NCBI GenBank assembly: GCA_033762625.1
Contig: JANRLI010000003.1
Location: 186,001 to 250,000 of the forward strand
Reading direction: 5' to 3'
Length of the DNA: 64,000 nucleotides
DNA from: Alphaproteobacteria bacterium
GTDB lineage: Bacteria; Pseudomonadota; Alphaproteobacteria; UBA9219; RGZA01
Below are positions 43,179-51,594 of this stretch, in pieces (the stretch's first letter is position 1; each line of letters opens with the position of its first letter). A model generated the notes under the pieces. That model had not been told where the DNA came from. It searched no databases and saw nothing but the letters and a program-made list of their open reading frames with translations. Made by a program: the position numbers and the translations under genes.

Positions 43179-44252
43179 ATGCCTCAGCCGACAATCATTG
43201 CGCTTGATGCTATGGGCGGGGACAAAGCGCCCGATGCGGTTATTGATGGTGCCGCAGCAGCGCTGATTATCAACCCCAATATCAAATTCCGCATCTTTGG
43301 TGATGAAGCGCGCGTGCGCCCGCTTATCGCGCGTCATGCTAACCTTGCAAACGCTATTTTCCATCATACACCGGATTTTATTCCAGGCGATATGAAGCCA
43401 TCTGCCGCGCTGCGTCAGGGCCGCAATTCCAGCATGCGGCTTGCGATTAATGCGGTGGCCGACGGCCAAGCCCAAGGTATCGTGAGCGCAGGTAACACCG
43501 GCGCATTGATGGCGTTGGCGCGCCTTGTGCTGGGTTCGCTTCCTGGTATTGATCGCCCCGCAATTGTTTCAACCGTGCCAACCATGACTGGCCGAAGTGT
43601 GATGTTGGACATGGGCGCGAATTTGGAATGCGACGCGGATAACCTTGTACAATTTGCAATTATGGGCACGCTGTATGCACGTGCAGCCTTGCGTATTCAA
43701 ACGCCGCGCGTAGGCCTTTTGAACATTGGCAGTGAAGAAATGAAGGGGCATGATGAATTGCGCGCTGCTGCCGCCATTTTACGTGAAACGCCGCTGCATG
43801 GAAAATTCATCGGCTATATTGAAGCCGATCAAATCCCACATGGTGATGTGGACGTGGTGGTGACCGATGGGTTTACCGGTAACATCACATTGAAAACGAT
43901 TGAAGGCACAGCCAAGCTTTGCTCGAACTTTTTAAAGGAAGCATTACAGTCTTCGCTGCTTGCCAAACTGGGCGCGTTGTTGGCCCGAGGTGCATTCATG
44001 CAAATGAAAGCACGCATGGATCCCCGCGCTTATAACGGCGCGATGCTGGTCGGGTTGCAGGGCGTGTGCGTAAAAAGCCACGGCGGAACCGATGCGCGCG
44101 GCTTTACCAACTCCGTACTCGTTGCTGCACAATTGATTGAAGAAGGCCTGAACGAACGCATTAAAGACGAATTTGCAAAACTTTACGGCGCGCTTCCAAA
44201 CAGCGGTGCAAATGCTGCGCCCAAAGCCATTGAAGGTGAAATACTCCCATGA
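43179..44252 (+). CDS. plsX: Phosphate acyltransferase PlsX
   Basis: PlsX makes acyl-phosphate from acyl-ACP for phospholipid synthesis. The 357-residue protein has IALDAMGGDKAPDAVIDGA, the RQGRNSSMRLAINAVADGQA block, VSAGNTGALMALARLVLG and the C-terminal KSHGGTDARGFTNSVLVAA. Length typical. It overlaps fabH by ATGA. Confidence 0.97.
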   Translation: MPQPTIIALDAMGGDKAPDAVIDGAAAALIINPNIKFRIFGDEARVRPLIARHANLANAIFHHTPDFIPGDMKPSAALRQGRNSSMRLAINAVADGQAQGIVSAGNTGALMALARLVLGSLPGIDRPAIVSTVPTMTGRSVMLDMGANLECDADNLVQFAIMGTLYARAALRIQTPRVGLLNIGSEEMKGHDELRAAAAILRETPLHGKFIGYIEADQIPHGDVDVVVTDGFTGNITLKTIEGTAKLCSNFLKEALQSSLLAKLGALLARGAFMQMKARMDPRAYNGAMLVGLQGVCVKSHGGTDARGFTNSVLVAAQLIEEGLNERIKDEFAKLYGALPNSGANAAPKAIEGEILP

Positions 44253-45226
44253 CTGTGTTGCGTTCAGTTATCAAAGGTGTTGGTTCCGCGCTTCCTGAAA
44301 AAATTCTGACCAATGCGGAAATCGCAGCGCGCGTTGAAACCAATGATGAATGGATTACCCAGCGCACCGGTATCAAACAGCGCCATGTCGCCGCCGAAGG
44401 CGAAAAAACATCTGACCTTGCAACCAAAGCTGCGCAGGCCGCATTGACCCATGCAGGGCTTGGTATTGATGCAATTGATGCCATTATTGTTGCCACCACA
44501 ACGCCTGATGAAACATTTCCTGCCACCGCCACGCGCGTGCAAATGAATTTGGGTATGACGCGCGGCTTTGCATTCGACGTACAGGCGGTATGCTCCGGCT
44601 TCATTTATGCGCTCACCGTTGCCGACCAGATGATCAAAGGCGGGCTAATCCGCAAGGCGCTGGTGATTGGCGCGGAAACCATGAGCCGTTTGCTCGATTG
44701 GAATGATCGCACCACCTGTATTCTGTTTGGCGATGGCGCGGGCGCGGTAGTGCTGCAGGCCGAAAGCGGCAAGGGCGATATGAATGATCGCGGTATTTTA
44801 TCATCCCACTTGTTCTCTGATGGGCGTCAGCATGATTTGCTGTATGTGAATGGCGGTCCATCCACCAGCAAAAATGTTGGCAGCATAAAAATGCAGGGCC
44901 GCGAAGTGTTCCGCCATGCGGTTGACCATATGGCCGATGTGGTGCTGCATGCGCTTGGTTCAAATAATATGTCGATTGCCGACCTTGATTGGCTGGTGCC
45001 GCACCAAGCCAATTTGCGTATTCTGAACGCTACTGCCGAGAAACTTTCTATGCCGATGGAAAAGGTTATTGTGACCGTTGATAAACACGGCAATACCTCC
45101 GCCGCATCCATCCCCCTGGCGATTGCCAGCGCAGTATCGGCGGGCAAGTTCAAGCCGGGGCAGCTCATGGTTTTGGAAGCCTTGGGCGGGGGATTCACAT
45201 GGGGCGCCGTGCTGCTCCGCTGGTAA
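44249..45226 (+). CDS. fabH: Beta-ketoacyl-ACP synthase III
   Basis: FabH starts fatty acid synthesis by condensing acetyl-CoA with malonyl-ACP. The 325-residue protein has the catalytic Cys in DVQAVCSGFIYAL, His in LVPHQANLRIL and Asn in KHGNTSAASIPLA; WITQRTGIKQRH is the CoA-binding opening. Length typical. It precedes ihfA in the standard alphaproteobacterial order. Confidence 0.97.
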   Translation: MTVLRSVIKGVGSALPEKILTNAEIAARVETNDEWITQRTGIKQRHVAAEGEKTSDLATKAAQAALTHAGLGIDAIDAIIVATTTPDETFPATATRVQMNLGMTRGFAFDVQAVCSGFIYALTVADQMIKGGLIRKALVIGAETMSRLLDWNDRTTCILFGDGAGAVVLQAESGKGDMNDRGILSSHLFSDGRQHDLLYVNGGPSTSKNVGSIKMQGREVFRHAVDHMADVVLHALGSNNMSIADLDWLVPHQANLRILNATAEKLSMPMEKVIVTVDKHGNTSAASIPLAIASAVSAGKFKPGQLMVLEALGGGFTWGAVLLRW

Positions 45227-45322
45227 ATCCTAGGGTTTAGCCGAGCCGCGTTTTTTTCTTCTCCAAATCACCCAAATCAGTTTACCATCTTGATAAATAT
45301 ACCTGAATCGAGAGGTGCTGAT

Positions 45323-45646
45323 ATGACCGAACATCAAACAGAACGAACCATAACGCGCGCGGATTTAAGCGAGTCTGTGTATCAGGAAGTTGGCCTGTCG
45401 CGCAATGAATCCGCTGTGCTGGTGGAAACCGTTCTTGAGGAAATCAGCCTTGCGCTCATCGCCGATGATACGGTGAAGCTGTCATCCTTTGGCACGTTTG
45501 CTGTTCGCCAGAAAAACGAACGTGTTGGTCGCAACCCCAAGACAGGGGAAGAAGTGCCCATCAAGCCACGCCGCGTATTGGTGTTCCGCGCATCGCATGT
45601 TTTGAAAGACCGCATCAATCAGAAAAACACAGAAACCAAAGCCTAA
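45323..45646 (+). CDS. ihfA: Integration host factor alpha subunit
   Basis: IHF bends DNA and helps sigma-54 transcription, replication and recombination. The 107-residue subunit opens [32 protein letters not shown]. The arm [16 protein letters not shown] contains the Pro that intercalates in the DNA. A charged tail ends it. GAGG precedes ATG 45323 by 7 nt; the TTG at 45290 would add 11 residues outside the family pattern. merR follows. A sigma-54 promoter is present elsewhere in the window (57076). Confidence 0.95.
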   Translation: MTEHQTERTITRADLSESVYQEVGLSRNESAVLVETVLEEISLALIADDTVKLSSFGTFAVRQKNERVGRNPKTGEEVPIKPRRVLVFRASHVLKDRINQKNTETKA

Positions 45647-45682
45647 AAAAATTAAAAAATAAGAAATCAAGGAGGTCGTTCA

Positions 45683-46744
45683 ATGGATCTGTCATCATCA
45701 GCACACGAAGCATCCACCGATTTCGGTGATGTTGTCCATGATGGTCACGAACATTCTGAACGAAAATCTTCTCACGCGTTTCGCACCATCAGCGAAGTAT
45801 CCGAAGAGATCGATGTGCCGCAGCATGTGCTGTGTTTTTGGGAAAGCAAATTTGGCCAGATCCGTCCGTTAAAGCGCGGGGGTGGCCGCCGGTATTATCG
45901 CCCCGAAGATATTGAACTTTTAAAGCGCATCAAAAACTATCTGTATAAGCAGGGTTATACGATTAAGGGCGTGCAGCGTTTATTAAAAGAAAAACGCGCC
46001 GCCGCCGTTGCCAACTTTGTGCCTTATGCAAACCCCCAATATAATAATGCGGGTGCCGGTATACCAAACTTCCCGTTTGAGCAAGCATTGCAGGCGGCAG
46101 CGCCGCTTTCGATTACATCATTCCTGCAAGCCGCATCGGCTGCGCCATCGGCGCTTGCCATGGCTTATGGCTCCATTGGCGGGCAGATTGCGGAACGTGC
46201 GGGCGAAATTCAATTCGGCGACGCATTTGAACAAAGCACAGTTCGTATCGAGGAAGATCAAAACACATCCACCGACCAGATGGAAAAAAGCCTGTTTGCG
46301 GTAACGCAAATCCATCAGGAAATCGCATCACCCATCGAACCTATTCGCATCATCAATCCTGCCGCGCCAAGCTTGGATGATATGGCAGATGATATGGTGG
46401 AAGATGCCAAGGCTGTAATGGCACAACCCGCAGCTCAAGCGCTGGAATTCGATTTGCAACCGCCAGTCGTGGAAGGGTTGCCGATGTTATCATTACCCGT
46501 GGTTGAGCCAGTTGTGGCAGCAGCTGCGCCAGCTGTTGAAGCCAGCGTTGAAGCGTCTTTTGAAGTATTCGAAGAAGAAGATTTCAGTCAAGATGATGGC
46601 GATGATGAAGGGCCGGTTAAACGCCTTGATGCGGAAGAAGCGGAAGTTCCCGCCATTTCAGCCGAAAAGAAAAAGGAATTGCTGGGTATTTTGGCGGAGA
46701 TGATGGCGCTGCGCGATATGCTGAATGTCGGGATTACCGCCTAG
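45683..46744 (+). CDS. MerR-family transcriptional regulator with long acidic tail
   Basis: A 353-residue protein. After a polar N-terminus, the MerR winged-helix region [71 protein letters not shown] occupies about 33-100. The rest is Ala/Glu/Asp-rich and partly disordered, ending in a short conserved helix ([18 protein letters not shown]). AAGGAGG lies 6 nt before ATG. The gene order after ihfA is conserved in the class, and its targets are unknown. Confidence 0.93.
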   Translation: MDLSSSAHEASTDFGDVVHDGHEHSERKSSHAFRTISEVSEEIDVPQHVLCFWESKFGQIRPLKRGGGRRYYRPEDIELLKRIKNYLYKQGYTIKGVQRLLKEKRAAAVANFVPYANPQYNNAGAGIPNFPFEQALQAAAPLSITSFLQAASAAPSALAMAYGSIGGQIAERAGEIQFGDAFEQSTVRIEEDQNTSTDQMEKSLFAVTQIHQEIASPIEPIRIINPAAPSLDDMADDMVEDAKAVMAQPAAQALEFDLQPPVVEGLPMLSLPVVEPVVAAAAPAVEASVEASFEVFEEEDFSQDDGDDEGPVKRLDAEEAEVPAISAEKKKELLGILAEMMALRDMLNVGITA

Positions 46745-46753
46745 TCTGGCATG

Positions 46754-46817
46754 CGCCAGCGTAAGCTGGCGTCCAGTATTATTATGGAAATAACTGGGTC
46801 CCAGCTTTCGCTGGGAC
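46754..46817. repeat. Tandem palindromic hairpins (REP-like element)
   Basis: Two perfect short hairpins after merR: CGCCAGC-GTAA-GCTGGCG (46754-46771) and GTCCCAGC-TTTC-GCTGGGAC (46798-46817), with the pattern CCCAGCTTTCGCTGGG. Similar palindromes are widespread as dispersed repeats in several alphaproteobacterial genomes; this window shows only this copy. Confidence 0.6.
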
Positions 46818-46846
46818 ATGCGAATTTAATTGATTTTGTAAGCCAT

Positions 46847-46875
46847 TTGCCAGAACCCGTTCTTTTGGCTATAAC
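46847..46875 (+). promoter_or_regulatory. Promoter of tRNA-Pro
   Basis: TTGCCA (46847-46852), a 17-bp spacer and TATAAC (46870-46875), giving initiation near 46882, about 26 nt before the tRNA. Confidence 0.65.
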
Positions 46876-46907
46876 AACCCTCGCTTAACTAAAAAGCCTT
46901 ACCAATT

Positions 46908-46984
46908 CGGAACGTGGCGCAGCCTGGTAGCGCACAAGTCTGGGGGACTTGGGGTCGCAGGTTCAAATCCTGTCGTTCCGACCA
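46908..46984 (+). tRNA. tRNA-Pro (GGG)
   Basis: A complete 77-nt cloverleaf. CGGAACG pairs with CGTTCCG, the anticodon stem CAAGT/ACTTG encloses CTGGGGG (anticodon GGG), the T arm is GCAGG-TTCAAAT-CCTGT, the discriminator is A and CCA is encoded. It reads CCC and CCU codons. Confidence 0.95.
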
Positions 46985-46990
46985 TTTATT

Positions 46991-47392
46991 TCAAAAACAA
47001 TGCGTATAGGGCCCGTTGCGGGTGCAGGTGATGGGGCGCTGCGCTTCCATGATAGCGCGTTCTTGTAACATCCGGCTTTGTTGCGCTTCTTTGCGGTTAA
47101 ACCGGAAATCCAGCCATTTGCGTTTGGCTTCTTCATCACTCAGGTTGCGTTTCTTCACAGATGCCGCAAGGCTATCGGCATAGGCGATGATCGCATCATC
47201 ATCGGTGGAGCAATAGCCGCTTTGGATACAGCTTGCAGTGCGATTTTGTTTGGCGCATGCGGCAATATCAGAAAACTTTGCGTTCTGGCGTGAACACATA
47301 TCCACCCAATCAATCGCAGATGGCTGCTGTGTGCAACCAGATATGCCCCCGCATGCAATCAGTAATGCTGTAATCAGAAGAGCATTTTTCAT
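46991..47392 (-). CDS. Small cysteine-containing lipoprotein, function unknown
   Basis: A 133-residue precursor with a lipoprotein signal MKNALLITALLIACGGISGC (lipobox ISGC). The mature part holds several Cys (DMCSRQN, IAACAKQN, ASCIQSGYC) and a charged helix, and ends PITCTRNGPYTHCF. Disulfides are likely in the periplasm. No family recognised. GGAG lies 7 nt before ATG 47392. The upstream extension of the frame (34 residues) runs through divergent cutA and is rejected. Confidence 0.75.
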   Translation of the reverse strand: MKNALLITALLIACGGISGCTQQPSAIDWVDMCSRQNAKFSDIAACAKQNRTASCIQSGYCSTDDDAIIAYADSLAASVKKRNLSDEEAKRKWLDFRFNRKEAQQSRMLQERAIMEAQRPITCTRNGPYTHCF

Positions 47393-47478
47393 GAGGTTTC
47401 TCCGAGAAGAGTTCTGGCCTGAACACGTATGATAGATTAGAATAACGACTACAATAAGACCTAATACATAAGCCGTAA

Positions 47479-47808
47479 ATGTCTGATAATACATCCAGCA
47501 TCATCTTCATTTATGTAACCTGCAAAGATGCCAGCGAGGCAGAAAGCATTGCCCGTGCAGTTGTGGAGAATAAATTGGCAGCCTGCGCCAACATATTCCC
47601 CGCGATGAAATCGGTTTACACATGGGAAGGGCACATGCGCAGCGATGACGAAGCGGTGCTTATTTTAAAAACCACCCATGATAAATTCAAAGCAGTGGAG
47701 GCGGCTGTGCTTTCGCTGCATTCCTATGAAACGCCGTGTATTGTTGCGTTAAACGTCAGTGAAGTTAACGATGCTTACCGCACGTGGTTAACGTCATCGA
47801 TGAAGTGA
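47479..47808 (+). CDS. cutA: CutA1 divalent-ion-tolerance family protein
   Basis: A 109-residue protein of the very stable trimeric PII-like CutA family. IIFIYVTCKDASEAESIARAVVENKLAACANIFPAMKSVYTWEG is the diagnostic opening, followed by EAVLILKTTHDKFKAVEAAVLSLHSYETPCIVALNV. It was linked to copper tolerance in E. coli, though its biochemical role is unclear. Confidence 0.95.
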   Translation: MSDNTSSIIFIYVTCKDASEAESIARAVVENKLAACANIFPAMKSVYTWEGHMRSDDEAVLILKTTHDKFKAVEAAVLSLHSYETPCIVALNVSEVNDAYRTWLTSSMK

Positions 47809-47876
47809 AGCTTGCGAATACTTTCATTTTTTTGTGATATTCTTCTTCTGCAAACACATTTTTATGGGGCTTATCA

Positions 47877-48176
47877 ATGAATGTTGTAGAGGGCGAAGTT
47901 GTATTGGAAGAGCATATTGTTCCGTTTGATGAAGTAGGTGCAAATGCACGCGTCGCAGTTGGTGAAAGACGCAATGCTATTTCAATCAAATTCGATAGAC
48001 CCACAGATTTATGTGAAAATGGCCGCCCATTTGGCGGGCTTGCTGTTTTGCACCGCATGATTCAGGAAGCGGGCGCAGAAATTGCCAAAGTCGGCACACG
48101 TTGCACGGTTTCGTTTGACCCGAAGCGCGGCGGCTATGCGACCATTAAAATTCATAAACAAGACCGCCACGTTTAA
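47877..48176 (+). CDS. Hypothetical 99-residue protein upstream of rplM
   Basis: I do not recognise the family. The protein is soluble, mixed acidic/basic, with LEEHIVPFDEVGANARVAVGERRNAISIKFDRPTDLC and a basic end YATIKIHKQDRHV. A GGGG Shine-Dalgarno lies 8 nt before the ATG. No signal peptide or membrane helix. Confidence 0.65.
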   Translation: MNVVEGEVVLEEHIVPFDEVGANARVAVGERRNAISIKFDRPTDLCENGRPFGGLAVLHRMIQEAGAEIAKVGTRCTVSFDPKRGGYATIKIHKQDRHV

Positions 48177-48211
48177 CCGCAGCGCTATAATAACCCAATA
48201 AAAGCATCACA

Positions 48212-48236
48212 GTGTGCGGTATTATATTACCACACA
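48212..48236 (+). promoter_or_regulatory. Imperfect hairpin upstream of rplM
   Basis: GTGTG-C-GGTA pairs with TACC-A-CACAC around TTATAT. It lies 20 nt upstream of the rplM -35, so it would be outside a transcript from that promoter. It may end the upstream transcript or be a regulator site. Confidence 0.35.
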
Positions 48237-48255
48237 CTAAAAATGCATGTTTTTA

Positions 48256-48285
48256 TTGACGTGAGCCGCAATTATCCCCTATAAA
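48256..48285 (+). promoter_or_regulatory. rplM-rpsI promoter
   Basis: TTGACG (48256-48261), an 18-bp spacer and TATAAA (48280-48285); initiation near 48292 gives a leader of about 26 nt containing the Shine-Dalgarno AGGTG. Confidence 0.65.
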
Positions 48286-48317
48286 CACTGCACGTTTTAA
48301 AACACAGGTGTAAACAT

Positions 48318-48806
48318 ATGAAAATAAACGATATGAAATCTTTTGCGATGCGCGTTGAAGACGCGCCTGCGCAAAAAAAGTGGATCTTGATTGACGCCGA
48401 CGGCGTTGTTCTGGGCCGTCTTGCTGCTGAAGTTGCAACCATTTTGCGCGGCAAGAATAAACCAACTTTTTCTCCAAGCGTTGATTGCGGCGATAACGTC
48501 ATCATCATCAATGCTGAAAAGGTGAAGTTGACTGGTGATAAGCTGAAGAAGAAAGTGTTCTATTACCACACCGGTTATGCGGGCGGTATCAAGGAGCGCA
48601 CCATGGGCTACATCCTGAACAGCCGTTTCCCGGAGCGCGCCATTCAAAAGGCGGTTGAACGCATGTTGCCACGCGGTCCACTTGGCCGTAAGCAAATGAC
48701 CAATTTGCGTTTGTTCAAGGGTCCTAAGCATACCCATGAAGCACAACAACCAACCGTGTACAATTTTGCTGCTGCTAATCCCAAGAATAAGAGGATCGCT
48801 AAATGA
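48318..48806 (+). CDS. rplM: Ribosomal protein uL13
   Basis: A 162-residue large-subunit protein. [55 protein letters not shown], then [13 protein letters not shown] and [39 protein letters not shown] are family blocks. Length is somewhat above E. coli (142) owing to a short N-terminal and a C-terminal extension. The stop overlaps the rpsI start (ATGA). Confidence 0.97.
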   Translation: MKINDMKSFAMRVEDAPAQKKWILIDADGVVLGRLAAEVATILRGKNKPTFSPSVDCGDNVIIINAEKVKLTGDKLKKKVFYYHTGYAGGIKERTMGYILNSRFPERAIQKAVERMLPRGPLGRKQMTNLRLFKGPKHTHEAQQPTVYNFAAANPKNKRIAK

Positions 48807-49282
48807 CCGCTGCTATTAAAGCTATCACTGAAATCGAAGCGCTCCGCCCCAAAAAGGAAGAGCCAGCCAAGATCGCCAAAATCCGCGTTGATGCAAAAGG
48901 CCGTGCTTACGCAACCGGCCGCCGCAAAGATGCAACCGCTCGTACATGGGTAAAGCCAGGTAAAGGCAAGATCACCATCAATGGCCGCGATGTGAAGGTA
49001 TATTTCGCACGCCCCGTGTTGCAGATGATTGTGCAACAGCCATTCGGTGTTTCAAACCGCGCTGGCCAATACGATGTTGAAGTATTGGTTGCTGGCGGTG
49101 GTCTTTCAGGCCAAGCAGGTGCCGTTAAGCACGGTATCAGCCGCGCATTGACCTATCTTGACCCTGAATTGCGTACCGTTTTGAAGAAAGCTGGTCTCTT
49201 GACCCGCGATTCACGTATGGTTGAACGTAAGAAGTACGGCCGCGCGAAAGCACGTCGCCGCTACCAGTTCAGCAAACGCTGA
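48803..49282 (+). CDS. rpsI: Ribosomal protein uS9
   Basis: A 159-residue small-subunit protein; the C-terminal tail reaches the P-site tRNA. After an N-terminal extension of about 30 residues it has [54 protein letters not shown] and the C-terminus [23 protein letters not shown]. Co-translated with rplM. Confidence 0.97.
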   Translation: MTAAIKAITEIEALRPKKEEPAKIAKIRVDAKGRAYATGRRKDATARTWVKPGKGKITINGRDVKVYFARPVLQMIVQQPFGVSNRAGQYDVEVLVAGGGLSGQAGAVKHGISRALTYLDPELRTVLKKAGLLTRDSRMVERKKYGRAKARRRYQFSKR

Positions 49283-49303
49283 CGCGTATCTTTCCAGATC
49301 TGG

Positions 49304-49336
49304 AAAAAAGGGCGTCAGAAATGGCGCCCTTTTCTT
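49304..49336 (+). terminator. Terminator of the rplM-rpsI operon
   Basis: AAAAGGGCG pairs with CGCCCTTTT around TCAGAAATGG, followed by CTTTT. Confidence 0.8.
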
Positions 49337-49372
49337 TTGGGCATTCGAAAATTTATTATGTGGAATAGGGTT

Positions 49373-50422
49373 ATGGGAACAGTTCAGAAAATCAAAATCG
49401 CAATCTTGGGTGCAAGTGGATATACGGGCGCGGAGCTACTGCGTTTTCTGGTACGTCACCCGAATGCCGATATTGTAGCATTAACGGCTGAAAAGAATGC
49501 AGGCCAGAATATCGCTGCGGTATTGCCGCATCTGGCGTTTGAAAACCTGCCCACGCTGGTAAAGATTGATGCAGTGGATTTTACCAAGATTGATTTGGTG
49601 TTCTGCTGTTTGCCACATGGCACTACGCAGGAAGTCATCGCAGCATTGCCCAAAAACGTAAAAATCATCGATTTATCGGCAGATTTCCGGCTTTCGAATG
49701 TGGAAACCTATGCATCCACCTATGGGCATGCGCACCGGGCGGTGGAATTGCAAAAATCAGCCGTATATGGGCTTACCGAAGTTTATCGTGCGCAAATTCA
49801 AAAGGCGCGGCTGGTGGCAAACCCCGGATGTTATCCAACCTCCGCGCAATTGCCGCTTATCCCATTGCTGAAAGCCAAGCTGATTTCCAAGGATGATATC
49901 ATCATCGACAGCAAGTCGGGCGTAACGGGCGCAGGCCGCGAAGCCAAGCAGGGCAGTCTATATGCCGAAGTGGGCGAGGGCATTCATGCCTATGGTCTTG
50001 CCAATCATCGTCACACGCCGGAGATCGAACAGGGTTTAAGCGATGCTGCGGGAACACCTGTTACGGTGAACTTTACGCCGCATTTGATGCCGATGAACCG
50101 CGGTATTTTATCAAGCATTTATGTAAAGCTGGCGGCAGGTAAAACCGCGCAGGATTTACATGCGGAGCTTGAAAAAACCTATAAGGGCGAGGCATTCGTG
50201 AAGGTGCTGCCGTTCGGCAGTATCCCTGCAACGCGGCATACGCGCGGCAGCAACCTGTGCATGATCGGCGTTGCGGCAGACCGCATTTCGGGCAGAGCGA
50301 TTATTATCGCCGCCGAAGATAACCTTGTGAAAGGTGCATCGGGCCAAGCTGTGCAGAATATGAACGTGATGTTCGGATTGCCGGAGACCACAGGCATTGA
50401 TGGCGTAGCGATGTTTCCGTAA
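49373..50422 (+). CDS. argC: N-acetyl-gamma-glutamyl-phosphate reductase
   Basis: ArgC reduces N-acetylglutamyl phosphate in arginine synthesis. The 349-residue protein has KIAILGASGYTGAELLRFLVRHP, the catalytic Cys in VANPGCYPTSAQLPLIPL and the DSKSGVTGAGREAKQGSLYAEV block, with the His region FTPHLMPMNRGILSS. ATG 49373 follows AGGG; earlier frame starts at 49337 (TTG) and 49358 are less likely. Confidence 0.95.
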   Translation: MGTVQKIKIAILGASGYTGAELLRFLVRHPNADIVALTAEKNAGQNIAAVLPHLAFENLPTLVKIDAVDFTKIDLVFCCLPHGTTQEVIAALPKNVKIIDLSADFRLSNVETYASTYGHAHRAVELQKSAVYGLTEVYRAQIQKARLVANPGCYPTSAQLPLIPLLKAKLISKDDIIIDSKSGVTGAGREAKQGSLYAEVGEGIHAYGLANHRHTPEIEQGLSDAAGTPVTVNFTPHLMPMNRGILSSIYVKLAAGKTAQDLHAELEKTYKGEAFVKVLPFGSIPATRHTRGSNLCMIGVAADRISGRAIIIAAEDNLVKGASGQAVQNMNVMFGLPETTGIDGVAMFP

Positions 50423-51244
50423 TCATTCGCCGGCCAACCAATCGATAATTGCTGGCTTGGTATCTGGCGCACATAGCGGCATAAGTGCTGCATAGGCTGC
50501 GCGTAAATCATTTTCAATTTGATAGGGCGGGTTAATGATGATCATCCCGCTACCATTCATTTTGTTCGGGAGTGTCTTGTTCGAGAATGGGACATCAGCG
50601 CGTAATATCTTCTTGATGCCGCTGGCGGCAAATCGTTCCTGCAATATCCCTGTTTCCACCGCGTCTTTTAATGGGTACCACAGGGCAAATACCGCATGCG
50701 CCATTTTCGCATGCGCTCCTTTGATGGCGGCAAAGGCCTGTTCGTTTTCATCCGGCTGCTCATAAGGTGGATCAATAAACACCAATAACCGTTTTTCCGG
50801 CGTGGGGATGAGCGCACGCATGGCATCCCACGCATCACGCGTATGAATGGTCATGCGTTTATCATAACCCAGCATGGATTGAAGTTTTGCAGCTTCTTCA
50901 GGGTGTTTTTCAATCGCTACTAATTTATCCTGTTCACGAAGATAATGTTGAACGATGGCAGGCGAACCGGGATAGGTGTTTTTACCATATTTGTCTAATA
51001 CAGCGCGAAATGGCGCATGGGTTTGCTCTGGCGGCAGTTTTAAATAGGGGATGATACCCGCTTGCGCTTCGCCTGTCTTTTCTGCATTCGCATGGGTTAG
51101 GTCATAAAGGCCAGCTGCCGCATGGGTATCAATCACGCAAAACGGCGCCGGCTTTTGATGAAGCCGTATTAAAAGATGGGATAGGGTGATATGCTTGACG
51201 ATATCGGCAAGCGAGCCAGCATGAAAATGATGCCTATAATTCAT
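50423..51244 (-). CDS. rlmJ: 23S rRNA (adenine-2030-N6)-methyltransferase RlmJ
   Basis: A 273-residue class I methyltransferase. NYRHHFHAGSLADIVKHITLSHLL is the family opening and VIDTHAAAGLYDL the SAM loop. The catalytic motif DPPYEQ appears in LLVFIDPPYEQPDENEQAF. It modifies A2030 of 23S rRNA in E. coli. It ends just after the argC stop (convergent) and follows rpmG on the same strand. Confidence 0.93.
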   Translation of the reverse strand: MNYRHHFHAGSLADIVKHITLSHLLIRLHQKPAPFCVIDTHAAAGLYDLTHANAEKTGEAQAGIIPYLKLPPEQTHAPFRAVLDKYGKNTYPGSPAIVQHYLREQDKLVAIEKHPEEAAKLQSMLGYDKRMTIHTRDAWDAMRALIPTPEKRLLVFIDPPYEQPDENEQAFAAIKGAHAKMAHAVFALWYPLKDAVETGILQERFAASGIKKILRADVPFSNKTLPNKMNGSGMIIINPPYQIENDLRAAYAALMPLCAPDTKPAIIDWLAGE

Positions 51245-51272
51245 AAAGCTAATTCATGCTGGCAGAAGAAGC

Positions 51273-51446
51273 TTACTTCTTCGCGCGTGAGATCTTGCTT
51301 TCGGTAAATTCAACGTGCTTGCGCTTTACCGGATCATACTTCTTCAGTTTCAGCTTTTCAGCTTTGCGTGGGTTCTTTTTGGTTGTGTAAAAAAAGCCCG
51401 TGCCTTCGGAGCTTACCATCTGAATTGCATTTTTAACTTTTGCCAT
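51273..51446 (-). CDS. rpmG: Ribosomal protein bL33
   Basis: A 57-residue large-subunit protein, [26 protein letters not shown] and ending [10 protein letters not shown]. The zinc-ribbon Cys pairs are absent, as in the C-minus L33 form. AGGAC lies about 9 nt before the ATG. Confidence 0.95.
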   Translation of the reverse strand: MAKVKNAIQMVSSEGTGFFYTTKKNPRKAEKLKLKKYDPVKRKHVEFTESKISRAKK

Positions 51447-51528
51447 TTTATTACTGTCCTAAATTGATTTTAGGCGCAGACCATACTGAAAATAGGCCGC
51501 ATAAGTCAATGAATTAGCGTATTTCTTA

Positions 51529-51563
51529 ACAAAAAACCGGCCTCCGATGGGGGAGGCCGGTTT
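51529..51563 (-). terminator. Terminator of the amt gene
   Basis: AAACCGGCCTCC pairs perfectly with GGAGGCCGGTTT around GATGGG; the plus-strand A-run before it gives a T-run after the stem on the minus strand, 32 nt beyond the amt stop. Confidence 0.9.
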
Positions 51564-51594
51564 AAAGCTAAAGTCCTTGATTTATAAGGACTAA

